A DNA stretch of 64,000 bases from Solibacillus ferritrahens (GTDB lineage: Bacteria; Bacillota; Bacilli; Bacillales_A; Planococcaceae). A program made the position numbers and the translations under genes. This document shows, in pieces, positions 26,018 to 34,904 of the stretch (position 1 is its first letter; the number at the start of each line of letters is the position of its first letter). Below the pieces are notes generated by a model. That model ran no database searches, was not told the origin of the DNA, and was given only the letters and a program-made list of their open reading frames with translations. Location: contig NZ_JAXCLE010000013.1 in assembly GCF_037027585.1 (NCBI RefSeq), forward strand, positions 39,813-103,812. The letters run 5' to 3'.

Positions 26018-26992
26018 ATGAGTGTAAAAAGAACATTATTATGGGTAGCGCTTATCTTGTTTGCCATAGTGGCAATTATAGCTGTTACGACATCGTGGTA
26101 TACGGTGGATGAATCGGAGCAAGCGGTTGTAGTTACATTTGGTCAGGCAGATGAGACGATTCAGGATTCAGGGCTGCATTTCAAATTACCATGGCCAATT
26201 CAATCTGTTGAAAAGTTATCAAAAGAAACATATAGTCTGCAGTTTGGCTACAAGCAAAATCCTGATGGAACGGTAGAAGCATTTGATAAAGAAACAAAAA
26301 TGATTACAGGTGATGAGTATATTGTATTAACAGATTTAGTTGTACAATGGCGAATTGTTGAACCGAAAAAATATTTATTCAGTTCGCAGGAGCCACGAAC
26401 GGTTTTACATAATGCGACGTCAAGTGCAATTCGTTCAATCATTGGTAGCTCTACAATCGACCAGGCATTAACGGATGGAAAAGCAGATATTGAAGCTGAA
26501 ACACGTGAATTACTTGTCTCGTTAATCGAGAAATATGATATCGGTATAGGTGTTGTAGGCGTTAAGCTACAGGATGTAGAAGTACCAAATCAAGAGGTAC
26601 GTGCAGCATTTACGGATGTTACAGATGCGCGTGAGATGAAAAACACAAAAATTAATGAAGCGGAAAAATATAAGAACCAACGTATAAGCGAAGCAGTTGG
26701 TGAAGTTGCTGCAATAAAATCAAGAGCTGAAGGTGAGAAAGAATCACGTATTCAGCAAGCTACAGGGGAGGTTGCATTATTTAATCAGCTGTATGAAGAA
26801 TACCGTTTAAATAAAGCGATTACTCGAGAGCGTTTAGTACTGGAAACGTTGGAAGCTGTATTACCAAATGCACAAATCTATATCATGAACGATGATGGAA
26901 GCGGTACAATGAAATACTTACCACTTCAGCCAATGCAACAAAATAGTTCTTCTACTCCTACAGAAGAGAAGAAAGAAGGGGGCAATAACTGA
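26018..26992 (+). CDS. hflK: FtsH protease modulator HflK
   Basis: 324 residues: a short cytoplasmic start, one membrane helix (about 8-28) and an SPFH/band-7 domain. YTVDESEQAVVVTFG, GLHFKLPWPI and the MITGDEYIV stretch are HflK-like. A Glu/Ala-rich coiled coil (about 205-265) follows. In E. coli HflK and HflC form a membrane cage around FtsH and limit its proteolysis. This copy lacks the long Gly-rich N-terminus of E. coli HflK and ends in a polar EEKKEGG tail. GGGAGG lies before the ATG. The stop overlaps the hflC start by one base. Confidence 0.85.
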   Translation: MSVKRTLLWVALILFAIVAIIAVTTSWYTVDESEQAVVVTFGQADETIQDSGLHFKLPWPIQSVEKLSKETYSLQFGYKQNPDGTVEAFDKETKMITGDEYIVLTDLVVQWRIVEPKKYLFSSQEPRTVLHNATSSAIRSIIGSSTIDQALTDGKADIEAETRELLVSLIEKYDIGIGVVGVKLQDVEVPNQEVRAAFTDVTDAREMKNTKINEAEKYKNQRISEAVGEVAAIKSRAEGEKESRIQQATGEVALFNQLYEEYRLNKAITRERLVLETLEAVLPNAQIYIMNDDGSGTMKYLPLQPMQQNSSSTPTEEKKEGGNN

Positions 26993-28065
26993 TGAGCAAC
27001 AACAAAAATAATTTCGAAGGCGATTTAGATGAATTTGTAAAAAAATTATTTGGAAACAAAAAAGATTCGAAAACGGTGAAGGAAACTACACCAAAAAACG
27101 AAGAGAATCTAAATGCCAGTAACAGTGACCATTCTTCAAATAAAGGGCCGACACCTATCAAGAAGACGAAAAAGCCCCTTAACATAAAGCAGTGGGTAAC
27201 ATCAGCGATTATTTTAACAGTGGTATTTGCAACATTAATCGTAGTACTAGCAAATTTATATGTAGTAAAAGAAAATGAATATAAGGTTGTTCGTCAATTT
27301 GGTGAAGTCGTGAAATACGAAAGTGAACCTGGGCTTCATATGAAAATTCCATTTATCCAAAGTGTGACAACATTACCGAGCAATTTAATGACACATGATA
27401 TGACGGAAGAAGAAATTAGTACGAAAGATAAAAAGCGAATTATTATCGATAATTATACAATTTGGCGTGTTACTGATCCAAAGGCATTAATTTCAAATGC
27501 TGGTCAATTATTAAATGCGGAAAATCGTATGGAAGAGCTTATTTATTCGGCGCTACGAACAGAGTTTGGTCAAACGGACTATGGCGATATTATTAATGAA
27601 AAAACTTCAGAGCGAGGTAGTATTAACGATCGTGTAACGCAACGTGTCAATGAATTAATTACTTCATCAAACTTTGGGATTGAAGTAATCGATGTTCGTA
27701 TTCGCCGTACAGATTTACCGGAAGAAAACGAACAATCTGTATATACACGAATGATATCAGAGCGACAATCAATTGCACAAAAGTATCTTTCTGAAGGGGA
27801 CGCTGCAAAACAAAGCGGTGATGCAAAGACTGACCAGGAAGTTCAAGTTATGTTGGCGACAGCAAATAAAGAAGCAGCAGTAATTCGATCAGAAGGTGAA
27901 GCAGAAGCAGCTCAAATTTATAACGCAGCCTATTCGAAAGATCCTGAGTTTTATAGTTTATTCAGAACATTAGAATCGTACAAGAAAACAATTGGTGATG
28001 AGACAATGATTATTATTCCGTCAGACTCACCATATGCCAAATTATTATCAGGTCAAATAGAATAA
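26992..28065 (+). CDS. hflC: FtsH protease modulator HflC
   Basis: 357 residues. The band-7 domain (VVKENEYKVVRQFGEVV, GLHMKIPFIQSV) and STKDKKRIIIDNYTIWRV are typical of HflC, followed by a coiled coil (ANKEAAVIRSEGEAEAAQI). Unusually a charged cytoplasmic segment of about 65 residues, rich in Lys, Asn and Ser, precedes the membrane helix (about 69-91). In E. coli it is HflK, not HflC, that carries the extension. It is translated from a TGATG overlap with hflK, which supports a stoichiometric complex. A strong terminator follows. Confidence 0.85.
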   Translation: MSNNKNNFEGDLDEFVKKLFGNKKDSKTVKETTPKNEENLNASNSDHSSNKGPTPIKKTKKPLNIKQWVTSAIILTVVFATLIVVLANLYVVKENEYKVVRQFGEVVKYESEPGLHMKIPFIQSVTTLPSNLMTHDMTEEEISTKDKKRIIIDNYTIWRVTDPKALISNAGQLLNAENRMEELIYSALRTEFGQTDYGDIINEKTSERGSINDRVTQRVNELITSSNFGIEVIDVRIRRTDLPEENEQSVYTRMISERQSIAQKYLSEGDAAKQSGDAKTDQEVQVMLATANKEAAVIRSEGEAEAAQIYNAAYSKDPEFYSLFRTLESYKKTIGDETMIIIPSDSPYAKLLSGQIE

Positions 28066-28076
28066 AAGGTAAGATT

Positions 28077-28119
28077 AGCTATTTAGAATGTGAACTCTTT
28101 CTAAATAGCTTTTTTTTTG
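28077..28119 (+). terminator. Terminator of hflKC
   Basis: A perfect 12-bp stem, AGCTATTTAGAA (28077-28088) with its complement (28099-28110), then eight T. Confidence 0.93.
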
Positions 28120-28228
28120 CAAAAATTTTTTTACAATATTTACCTTCACTGAAAATTTGAATTATATTATTTAAAATTATTATTTTATTGTTATAATAAG
28201 TGAGTAATATAATTAAGGGGGATCAAAT

Positions 28229-28666
28229 TTGAGTAGAAAAATACAAAATAGTTTACTTGCTTTCATTATGGCAACATCTGTGACAGCACTATTTTATCAA
28301 ACGAATTTAAGTTTCATGAAAGTGGAAATTTATCATATACCTATTTTATTTATTGTGATTTTATTGTTGAGTGCCTTTATAGCAGAAGATGTCCGTAATT
28401 CGTTTAAAAAAGTACTATGGTTTGAAAAACGTGAGGACAAGCGTCCGATTTGGCAGGTTGGAGTAGGAATGATTTTTTACTTTGCGCAAATTGGTTTTGT
28501 TGAAGTATTTGCACGTGGATTAATGCAATACGATTTAGGTGGTATGCCAATGTATATCATCATTCCATTTTTAAATGCATTTTTACTAACAGTTATATTT
28601 GAAGAAATTTTCTATGAGGAAAAACGAGATGTTGTAGAGAATTATAAATTTAAAAAGTTAAAGTAA
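28229..28666 (+). CDS. Small membrane protein of unknown function
   Basis: I do not recognise the family. The start is TTG at 28229, with GGGGGATC eight bases upstream and a TATAAT at 28192-28197. The 145 residues show four hydrophobic stretches (about 8-26, 35-53, 76-95 and 104-124) separated by charged loops (DVRNSFKKVLWFEKREDKRP), and a basic C-terminal tail (ENYKFKKLK). It lies alone between hflKC and polA, with terminators on both sides, so it is a separate unit with no functional hint from neighbours. Confidence 0.7.
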   Translation: MSRKIQNSLLAFIMATSVTALFYQTNLSFMKVEIYHIPILFIVILLLSAFIAEDVRNSFKKVLWFEKREDKRPIWQVGVGMIFYFAQIGFVEVFARGLMQYDLGGMPMYIIIPFLNAFLLTVIFEEIFYEEKRDVVENYKFKKLK

Positions 28667-28671
28667 TGATT

Positions 28672-28699
28672 GCTCCTTAATTTTAAGGGGCTTTTTTTG
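28672..28699 (+). terminator. Terminator before polA
   Basis: GCTCCTTAA (28672-28680) pairs with TTAAGGGGC (28683-28691), with a very short TT loop and a seven-T run. Confidence 0.75.
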
Positions 28700-28816
28700 T
28701 TGGTTTGTTGCTTAAAAAATCTTGTTAATTCCTCATTAAATATTGGCAATTCGGATGAACAATCGCTAAAGTAGAAAGAGAACATATAATCGTACCAAAC
28801 TGATGGAGGAACTTGA

Positions 28817-31447
28817 ATGACAAAACAAAAATTACTTTTACTAGATGGCAACTCATTAGCATATCGTGCCTTTTTTGCATTACCGTTACTAACGAATGAT
28901 AGTGGTATTCATACAAACGCAACTTACGGGTTTACGACAATGCTGCAAAAAATTATCGGTGAGGAAAATCCAACGCAAATGCTCGTTGCTTTTGATGCAG
29001 GGAAAACAACTTTCCGTCACAAATCATTTGATGAATATAAAGGCGGTCGCCAAAAAACACCACCTGAGCTATCAGAACAATTTCCCTATATTCGTAAACT
29101 GATCGATGCGTATAATATTAAACGCTACGAGCTTGAAATGTATGAAGCGGATGATATTATCGGAACTTTGGCGAAGCAAGCTGCAGGGCAGGGAATAGAA
29201 GTAATTGTTGTTTCCGGAGATAAAGACTTAACTCAGCTCGCTACTGATGATGTAACAGTTTATATCACACGTAAAGGGATTACGGATATCGAAAAGTATA
29301 CTCCAGAACATATAGAAGAAAAGTACGGATTAACGCCCAATCAGATTATTGATATGAAAGGGCTTATGGGTGACCAATCCGATAATATTCCCGGTGTACC
29401 TGGTGTTGGAGAAAAGACAGCCATTAAATTGTTAAAAGAGCATGGCTCAATTGAAAAGATATATGAAGCAATCGATTCTTTGAAAGCTTCAAAAATGAAA
29501 GAGAAGCTTGTTGATAATGAAGAAATGGCTCATTTATCGAAAAAGCTGGCTACGATTCATACAGAAGTACCGTTAACAATTACGCTTGATGAATTGGCTT
29601 ACGCTGGTCCAAACGAAGAAGCACTTATGGGAGTTTGGCAGGAACTTGGTTTTAAATCATTAATTGAGAAAAGCGATTTTGAAACAGAACAGGTGGAGCA
29701 GGTCGAATTAAAGTACGAAATGGTGTCTTTGATTACAAAGGACATGCTGAAAAATACAATGGCAATTCATCTAGAGTTGGAAAATGAGCATTACCATAGT
29801 TGTGAGGCAATTGGCTTTGCCATGACAGATGGAGAAAATACATTCTATTCAACGATTGAAAACGTAGCAGAAAATGAAGACTTAAAAGCATGGCTAAATG
29901 ATGAGACAAAGAAAAAATATATAGCCGATAGTAAAGCAACACAGGCTATGCTCCATCGTTTAGGTATTGAGTTAAAAGGTGTGGAGTTTGATTTATTGTT
30001 AGCTTCCTATATTTTAAAGCCTTCCATTTCAGGTGATGATGTAGCAACACTGGCGAAAGAATTTGGCTATACTGCTGTTCAATCAAATGAAGCAGTATAC
30101 GGAAAAGGGGCAAAATGGGTTGTACCCCACGCTGATAATGTGGCGGAACATGTAAGCAGAAAAGCAGTAGCCGTTTGGAGCCTGCAACCAGTTCTGGAAC
30201 AAAAACTAAAAGATAATGAACAATTTGAGTTATATAAAGAGCTGGAGCTGCCGCTTGCCCATATTTTAGGTAACATGGAGAGCGAAGGCATCACGGTAAA
30301 TGTAGATACATTACATCAAATGGGGGACGATCTTAAAGCCAAACTTGAAATAATAGAAGCTTCAATTTATGAACTTGCTGGTGAGAAATTTAATATAAAT
30401 TCCCCGAAACAGCTTGGTGTTATATTATTTGATAAATTAGGCCTTCCTGTTATTAAAAAAACAAAAACAGGCTATTCAACAGCTGCTGATGTGCTGGAGA
30501 AGCTACAATCCGAGCATGATATTGTAAAGCATATTTTGGAATATCGTACCCTTGCAAAACTGCAATCAACCTATATTGAAGGTTTGATAAAAGAGGTTAA
30601 GGAAGAGGATTCAAAAGTCCATACACGTTTCCAACAAGCATTAACTGCGACAGGGCGATTGAGTTCTACAAATCCAAATCTACAGAATATCCCTATTCGT
30701 TTGGAAGAAGGACGGAAAATCCGCCAAGCATTTGTGCCGTCAAAAAAAGACTGGGTATTATTTGCTGCTGACTATTCGCAAATCGAATTGCGGGTATTGG
30801 CACATATGTGCCAAGATGAAGTGCTTGTAGATGCGTTTAAGCAAGGCATGGATATTCATACCCGGACAGCAATGGATGTATTTGGAGTAAGTAATGCGGA
30901 TGAAGTAACAAGCTTAATGCGTCGAACAGCAAAAGCTGTTAACTTCGGTATCGTATATGGAATCAGTGATTATGGTTTATCACAAAGCCTTGATATTACA
31001 CGGAAGAAAGCAGCTATTTTTATTGAAAACTACTTACAAAGCTTCCCGGGTGTAAAATATTATATGGATTCTATTATTGCAGAGGCGAAGAAAACAGGGT
31101 TTGTTACTACGATTTTAAATCGCCGCCGCTACTTGCCGGACATTACAAGCTCGAATTTCAATTTAAGAAGCTTTGCGGAACGTACGGCGATGAATACCCC
31201 AATTCAAGGAAGTGCTGCAGACATTATTAAAAAAGCAATGATTGATATGAATACACGCCTTGAGCAAGAAGGATTAAAGGCTAAGCTATTATTACAAGTA
31301 CACGATGAGCTGATATTTGAAGCACCAAAAGAAGAAATAGAAATTTTAGAGCGAATCGTACCAGAGGTTATGGAAAATGCAATCGAGCTAATTGTGCCGC
31401 TGAAAGTTGATTTTTCATATGGTCCAACATGGTACGATGCTAAATAA
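28817..31447 (+). CDS. polA: DNA polymerase I
   Basis: 876 residues, the Bacillus length. The N-terminal 5'-3' exonuclease (about 1-290) has LLDGNSLAYRAFFAL, EADDIIGTLAKQ and GLMGDQSDNIPGVPG. The middle domain looks like the inactive 3'-5' exonuclease of Bacillus PolA: the expected DxE is replaced by AIHLELE. The polymerase domain carries motif A DYSQIELRVLAHM (about 652), the O-helix RRTAKAVNFGIVYG and motif C QVHDELIFE (about 828). It fills gaps in repair and removes Okazaki primers. GGAGG lies before the ATG. mutM follows after 12 bases and coaE after another 12, forming one repair/CoA operon. Confidence 0.96.
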   Translation: MTKQKLLLLDGNSLAYRAFFALPLLTNDSGIHTNATYGFTTMLQKIIGEENPTQMLVAFDAGKTTFRHKSFDEYKGGRQKTPPELSEQFPYIRKLIDAYNIKRYELEMYEADDIIGTLAKQAAGQGIEVIVVSGDKDLTQLATDDVTVYITRKGITDIEKYTPEHIEEKYGLTPNQIIDMKGLMGDQSDNIPGVPGVGEKTAIKLLKEHGSIEKIYEAIDSLKASKMKEKLVDNEEMAHLSKKLATIHTEVPLTITLDELAYAGPNEEALMGVWQELGFKSLIEKSDFETEQVEQVELKYEMVSLITKDMLKNTMAIHLELENEHYHSCEAIGFAMTDGENTFYSTIENVAENEDLKAWLNDETKKKYIADSKATQAMLHRLGIELKGVEFDLLLASYILKPSISGDDVATLAKEFGYTAVQSNEAVYGKGAKWVVPHADNVAEHVSRKAVAVWSLQPVLEQKLKDNEQFELYKELELPLAHILGNMESEGITVNVDTLHQMGDDLKAKLEIIEASIYELAGEKFNINSPKQLGVILFDKLGLPVIKKTKTGYSTAADVLEKLQSEHDIVKHILEYRTLAKLQSTYIEGLIKEVKEEDSKVHTRFQQALTATGRLSSTNPNLQNIPIRLEEGRKIRQAFVPSKKDWVLFAADYSQIELRVLAHMCQDEVLVDAFKQGMDIHTRTAMDVFGVSNADEVTSLMRRTAKAVNFGIVYGISDYGLSQSLDITRKKAAIFIENYLQSFPGVKYYMDSIIAEAKKTGFVTTILNRRRYLPDITSSNFNLRSFAERTAMNTPIQGSAADIIKKAMIDMNTRLEQEGLKAKLLLQVHDELIFEAPKEEIEILERIVPEVMENAIELIVPLKVDFSYGPTWYDAK

Positions 31448-31459
31448 GGAGTACCATTT

Positions 31460-32332
31460 ATGCCGGAATTACCAGAAGTAGAAGGTGTCGTACGAGATTT
31501 ACGACCAATAGTAGAAGGGAAAACAATTGCAACTGTCACATTTTCAGACATTGTTTATGCATCCCATGAAGCAGGTAAACAAGCAATTGTAAAAAATGCG
31601 AAACCCTATCAGTTCGAACAGCTATTGACTAATATGAAAATTGAGAAACTAGAGCGTCGATCAAAATATATTTTCTTTCATTTAAACAAAAGTGGAGAAA
31701 GTTTCATTTTAGTTAATCATTTAGGGATGAGTGGGGCATGGTTTGTTGTAAATGATGTGTTAGAAATTACAGAAGAAAAATTCAGAAAGCATATTCATGC
31801 GGTTTTCACTTTAGCGAGTGGAGAATTACTTGTCTATGCAGATATTCGCCGCTTTGGTGAATTGCGCTTTATTAAAGAACTTGCGGACCATCCACCTTTA
31901 CTTAAAATGGCACCGGAGCCATTTGATGACAGTGCATGTGATTTTTTCCTAACGCAAAGTGAAAAGCCGAAATTTGCGAAAAAGGCGATTAAAGAAGTCA
32001 TTATGGATGGCCAAGTTATTTCAGGCTGTGGGAATATATATGCAACTGAAGCTTTATTTAAATTATTCATTCATCCAGGACGTGTGACAAGTGACCTAAG
32101 TAGAGAGCAAAAAACAGAGCTCTTTCAAGTGATTTGTGATGTACTGCAGGAAAGCATTGATTCTGGCGGCTCTACTATATCTGACTATCGCAGTATTAAC
32201 GGTGGGGCAGGTACGATGCAGCATCGCTTGAAAATGTACGGGAAAAAACAATGTGTGATATGTGAAACAAATACAGAGTCCATCGTTATCGGAGGAAGGA
32301 CGTCAACATATTGTCCTCAATGTCAAAAGTAA
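31460..32332 (+). CDS. mutM: Formamidopyrimidine-DNA glycosylase
   Basis: 290 residues. The mature N-terminus PELPEVE contains catalytic Pro2 and Glu3, and Lys in RRSKYIFFHL is at the usual place. The helix-two-turn-helix (SGCGNIYATEALF) and the C-terminal zinc finger (CVICETNTES, then CPQCQ) complete the fold. It excises 8-oxoguanine and other oxidised purines and nicks the backbone. A TAAGGAG ribosome site overlaps the polA stop. It is cotranscribed with polA and coaE. Confidence 0.96.
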   Translation: MPELPEVEGVVRDLRPIVEGKTIATVTFSDIVYASHEAGKQAIVKNAKPYQFEQLLTNMKIEKLERRSKYIFFHLNKSGESFILVNHLGMSGAWFVVNDVLEITEEKFRKHIHAVFTLASGELLVYADIRRFGELRFIKELADHPPLLKMAPEPFDDSACDFFLTQSEKPKFAKKAIKEVIMDGQVISGCGNIYATEALFKLFIHPGRVTSDLSREQKTELFQVICDVLQESIDSGGSTISDYRSINGGAGTMQHRLKMYGKKQCVICETNTESIVIGGRTSTYCPQCQK

Positions 32333-32344
32333 AGGGGAATTACT

Positions 32345-32941
32345 GTGATTATAGGTTTAACAGGAAGTATTGCAAGTGGAAAAAGTACAGTCGCAAAAAT
32401 GATTCAGTCATATAACTTACCAATTGTTGATGCCGATCAAGTTGCACGACAAGTCGTAGAGCCAGGAAGTCCAACGCTTTTGAAAATCGCTGAAGTATTT
32501 GGACAGGATGTCATTTCTGAAGATGGTACAATGGACCGCGCTAAAGTAGGAAGTCTTATATTTCATGATGAATCGAAGCGTCAACAACTAAATGCCATCA
32601 TTCACCCTGCGATTCGTGAGGAAATGATTCGTCAGCGTGATGAATTTATTTCTTACGGTGAAAAAAATGTATTTATGGATATCCCTTTATTATTTGAAAG
32701 CAAGCTCGAGCATTTTGTTGAAAAAATTATAGTAGTTTCGGTAACGGAGGGCGTACAATTAGAACGCTTAATGGAACGGAACGACTTGACAGAAGAAGAA
32801 GCTAAGGCACGTATTGGCACGCAAATTCCTGTAAAAGATAAAGAAGCGCTTGCTGATGCAGTTATTTATAATAACGGTTCATTGGAAGATACGGCCCTTC
32901 AATTGCAAAATATTTTATATGAATGGAATGTTTTGAAATAA
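32345..32941 (+). CDS. coaE: Dephospho-CoA kinase
   Basis: 198 residues with P-loop GSIASGKST (about 7-15), the DADQVARQVVEPG substrate region, the INAIIHPAIREEM-like stretch (LNAIIHPAIRE) and lid arginines in LIERN-like LMERNDLT. It adds the last phosphate to make coenzyme A. The start is GTG at 32345 after AAAGGGGA; there is no upstream in-frame ATG. It is the third gene of the polA-mutM-coaE operon, which ends at the terminator just downstream. Confidence 0.94.
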   Translation: MIIGLTGSIASGKSTVAKMIQSYNLPIVDADQVARQVVEPGSPTLLKIAEVFGQDVISEDGTMDRAKVGSLIFHDESKRQQLNAIIHPAIREEMIRQRDEFISYGEKNVFMDIPLLFESKLEHFVEKIIVVSVTEGVQLERLMERNDLTEEEAKARIGTQIPVKDKEALADAVIYNNGSLEDTALQLQNILYEWNVLK

Positions 32942-32944
32942 AAT

Positions 32945-32992
32945 AATGCCTTGCCCGTTTTATGTGAAGTGGGTTAAGGCATTTATTTTTAG
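32945..32992 (+). terminator. Terminator of polA-mutM-coaE
   Basis: AATGCCTTGCCC (32945-32956) pairs with GGGTTAAGGCATT (32971-32983), with a small internal bulge, then TATTTTTA. Confidence 0.82.
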
Positions 32993-33028
32993 GGTATGTA
33001 TTATCTGAAAATAACAACTTTTTTTATG

Positions 33029-33069
33029 TGTGTTAAATATGTTCACCTTTTTAGAATATGTGTTATACT
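33029..33069 (+). promoter_or_regulatory. gapB promoter with two CcpN-type operators
   Basis: A promoter TTCACC (33042-33047), 16-bp spacer, TATACT (33064-33069). TGTGTTATACT (33059-33069) fits the B. subtilis CcpN consensus TRTGHYATAYW at every position and overlaps the -10. TGTGTTAAATA (33029-33039), one mismatch, lies 30 bp earlier, just upstream of the -35. CcpN is known to repress gapB under glycolytic conditions, so the site pair supports gluconeogenic control. Confidence 0.65.
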
Positions 33070-33123
33070 AATCAACGAATAAATAAAACGAATGAATCGT
33101 ACTTTTAGGAGGATTTAAATAAT

Positions 33124-34143
33124 ATGACAGTTTCTATTGCAATTAATGGTTTTGGCCGCATTGGTCGTATGGTATTCCGACAAGCGATGATGCGCGGTGA
33201 TGTGAATATCGTAGCAGTAAATGCAAGTTACCCATCTGAAACGTTAGCACATTTAATTAAGTATGACACAAATCATGGTGTATTCCCAGGTACTGTTGAA
33301 GCGGTTGAAGGTGCATTAATCGTTAACGGTAAACGTGTTGAACTAGTTAGTGAACGCGATCCATTAAAATTACCTTGGGCAAAAATGGGAGTAGATATTG
33401 TAATCGAAGCTACTGGTAAATTCAATGACCGTGAAAATGCTGCAAAGCATATAGAAGCTGGCGCGAAAAAGGTTATTTTAACAGCTCCAGGTAAAAATGA
33501 AGATATTACAGTAGTGCTAGGTGTAAACGATGATAAATTAGATTTATCAAAACACGATGTCATTTCAAATGCTTCTTGTACTACAAACTGCCTAGCTCCA
33601 GTAGCAAAAGTATTAAATGATGAATTTGGTATTGTAAATGGCTTAATGACAACTGTACACGCTTATACAAATGATCAAAATAACATTGATAACCCACATA
33701 AAGATTTACGTCGTGCTCGTAACTGTGCATCGTCAATTATTCCAACTTCAACTGGTGCAGCTAAAGCTTTACGCTTAGTGTTGCCAGAATTAGATGGCAA
33801 AATTCACGGTATGGCCTTACGTGTACCTACACCAAACGTATCATTGGTGGACTTAGTTGTAGATTTAGAAAAAGATGTAACAGTAGAAGAAGTAAATGCT
33901 GCATTTAAAGCAGCTGCTGAAGGCAAAATGAACGGTATTTTAAACTTCTCAATGGAGCCATTAGTATCTTCAGACTATAATACGACAACATATTCTTCTA
34001 CAGTTGATGGACTAACAACAATCGTTTTAGGTGACCGTAAAGTAAAAGTAATTGCTTGGTATGATAACGAATGGGGTTATTCTGCACGTGTAGTAGACTT
34101 AGCAAATAAAATTGCCAAAGAATTAGTAGCGGTGAATGCATAA
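33124..34143 (+). CDS. gapB: Glyceraldehyde-3-phosphate dehydrogenase, gluconeogenic GapB type
   Basis: 339 residues with INGFGRIGRMVFR, catalytic Cys in SNASCTTNCLAPV and WYDNEWGYSARVVD. The beta-2 end reads VNASYPSETLAHL instead of the VND of NAD-dependent GapA, which is the GapB pattern and suggests NADP preference. The role is then the reverse, gluconeogenic step from 1,3-bisphosphoglycerate. Its position between coaE and nrdR is the B. subtilis gapB locus, and CcpN-like sites precede it. speD, present next in B. subtilis, is absent. TAGGAGG lies before the ATG. Confidence 0.92.
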   Translation: MTVSIAINGFGRIGRMVFRQAMMRGDVNIVAVNASYPSETLAHLIKYDTNHGVFPGTVEAVEGALIVNGKRVELVSERDPLKLPWAKMGVDIVIEATGKFNDRENAAKHIEAGAKKVILTAPGKNEDITVVLGVNDDKLDLSKHDVISNASCTTNCLAPVAKVLNDEFGIVNGLMTTVHAYTNDQNNIDNPHKDLRRARNCASSIIPTSTGAAKALRLVLPELDGKIHGMALRVPTPNVSLVDLVVDLEKDVTVEEVNAAFKAAAEGKMNGILNFSMEPLVSSDYNTTTYSSTVDGLTTIVLGDRKVKVIAWYDNEWGYSARVVDLANKIAKELVAVNA

Positions 34144-34193
34144 TTTAATTTCTTTTTACGAATAAAAGAATGAAAAGTCTTGATTGTAAATTC

Positions 34194-34326
34194 GGAAAGT
34201 GATTCTTTTGGCATATATAGTGCCGGGATATAACTAAACTATTGCCTTTTGTAGAATATTTATTTTTACAAAAGGCATTTTCTATTGTGTGAATCGATAG
34301 GGCACTATATAATTGAATCACTTTCC
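34194..34326. repeat. 133-bp nested inverted repeat around the gapB terminator
   Basis: GGAAAGTGATTC (34194-34205) is repeated inverted at 34315-34326, and TATATAGTGCC (34214-34224) is repeated inverted at 34301-34311. The arms therefore form one interrupted palindrome with a terminator at its centre. It could fold as a long RNA hairpin, be a small mobile palindrome or hold paired protein sites. No clear target duplication flanks it. Confidence 0.7.
34243..34283 (+). terminator. Terminator of gapB
   Basis: A perfect 11-bp stem, TGCCTTTTGTA (34243-34253) with TACAAAAGGCA (34267-34277), then TTTTCT. Confidence 0.85.
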
Positions 34327-34338
34327 TTTTGGAAAATT

Positions 34339-34386
34339 TCGACGCGCATGAAGAACTATTTCACGCGCGTTGTTTTTGTTATAATA
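34339..34386 (+). promoter_or_regulatory. GC-rich hairpin and TATAAT ahead of nrdR
   Basis: CGACGCGC and GCGCGTTG form a stem ending in TTTTTG, directly followed by GTTATAAT (-10 element, about 34380-34385). The hairpin may end upstream transcription while the adjoining -10 starts the nrdR transcript. No clear -35 is visible. Confidence 0.45.
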
Positions 34387-34417
34387 TAGATAAACTAACA
34401 TTTAGGAGAAATAAAAT

Positions 34418-34885
34418 ATGAGATGTCCAGCTTGTCAATACAACGGTACACGTGTTGTAGATTCAAGACCTGTTGATGATAATAAAGAAATTCGAAGACG
34501 TCGTGAATGTGAATCGTGTGCTTTCCGTTTTACGACATTTGAAAAAATAGAAGAAACACCATTAATCGTTGTGAAAAAGGGTGGCTCACGTGAAGAATTC
34601 AGCCGTGAAAAGGTATTGCGAGGACTAATACGGGCATGTGAGAAGCGGCCGGTTGCTTTAGATCAATTGGAAGAGATTGTATTATCAATTGAAAAGGAAT
34701 TACGTCGACTTGGCAATGCAGAAGTACGCTCGGAAGATGTGGGTGAAATGGTAATGGATCGCCTTGCAAAAGTTGATGAAGTTGCATATGTACGATTTGC
34801 ATCCGTTTATCGACAATTTAAGGATATTACTGTATTTATTGAGGAACTAAAAGAAATTATGACACGTCAGTCAAGTGACAAATAA
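34418..34885 (+). CDS. nrdR: Transcriptional repressor NrdR
   Basis: 155 residues, the typical length. A zinc ribbon (MRCPACQYNGTRVVDSR, then RECESCAFRFTTFE) binds DNA. An ATP-cone (about 46-136, IVVKKGGSREEFSREKVLRGL) senses ATP/dATP. NrdR represses ribonucleotide reductase genes when dATP is high. No nrd structural genes lie in the window. It leads a probable nrdR-dnaB-dnaI operon, with dnaB starting 19 bases later after AGGAGGGGG. Confidence 0.95.
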   Translation: MRCPACQYNGTRVVDSRPVDDNKEIRRRRECESCAFRFTTFEKIEETPLIVVKKGGSREEFSREKVLRGLIRACEKRPVALDQLEEIVLSIEKELRRLGNAEVRSEDVGEMVMDRLAKVDEVAYVRFASVYRQFKDITVFIEELKEIMTRQSSDK

Positions 34886-34904
34886 GTTTTAGGAGGGGGA
34901 CAAA

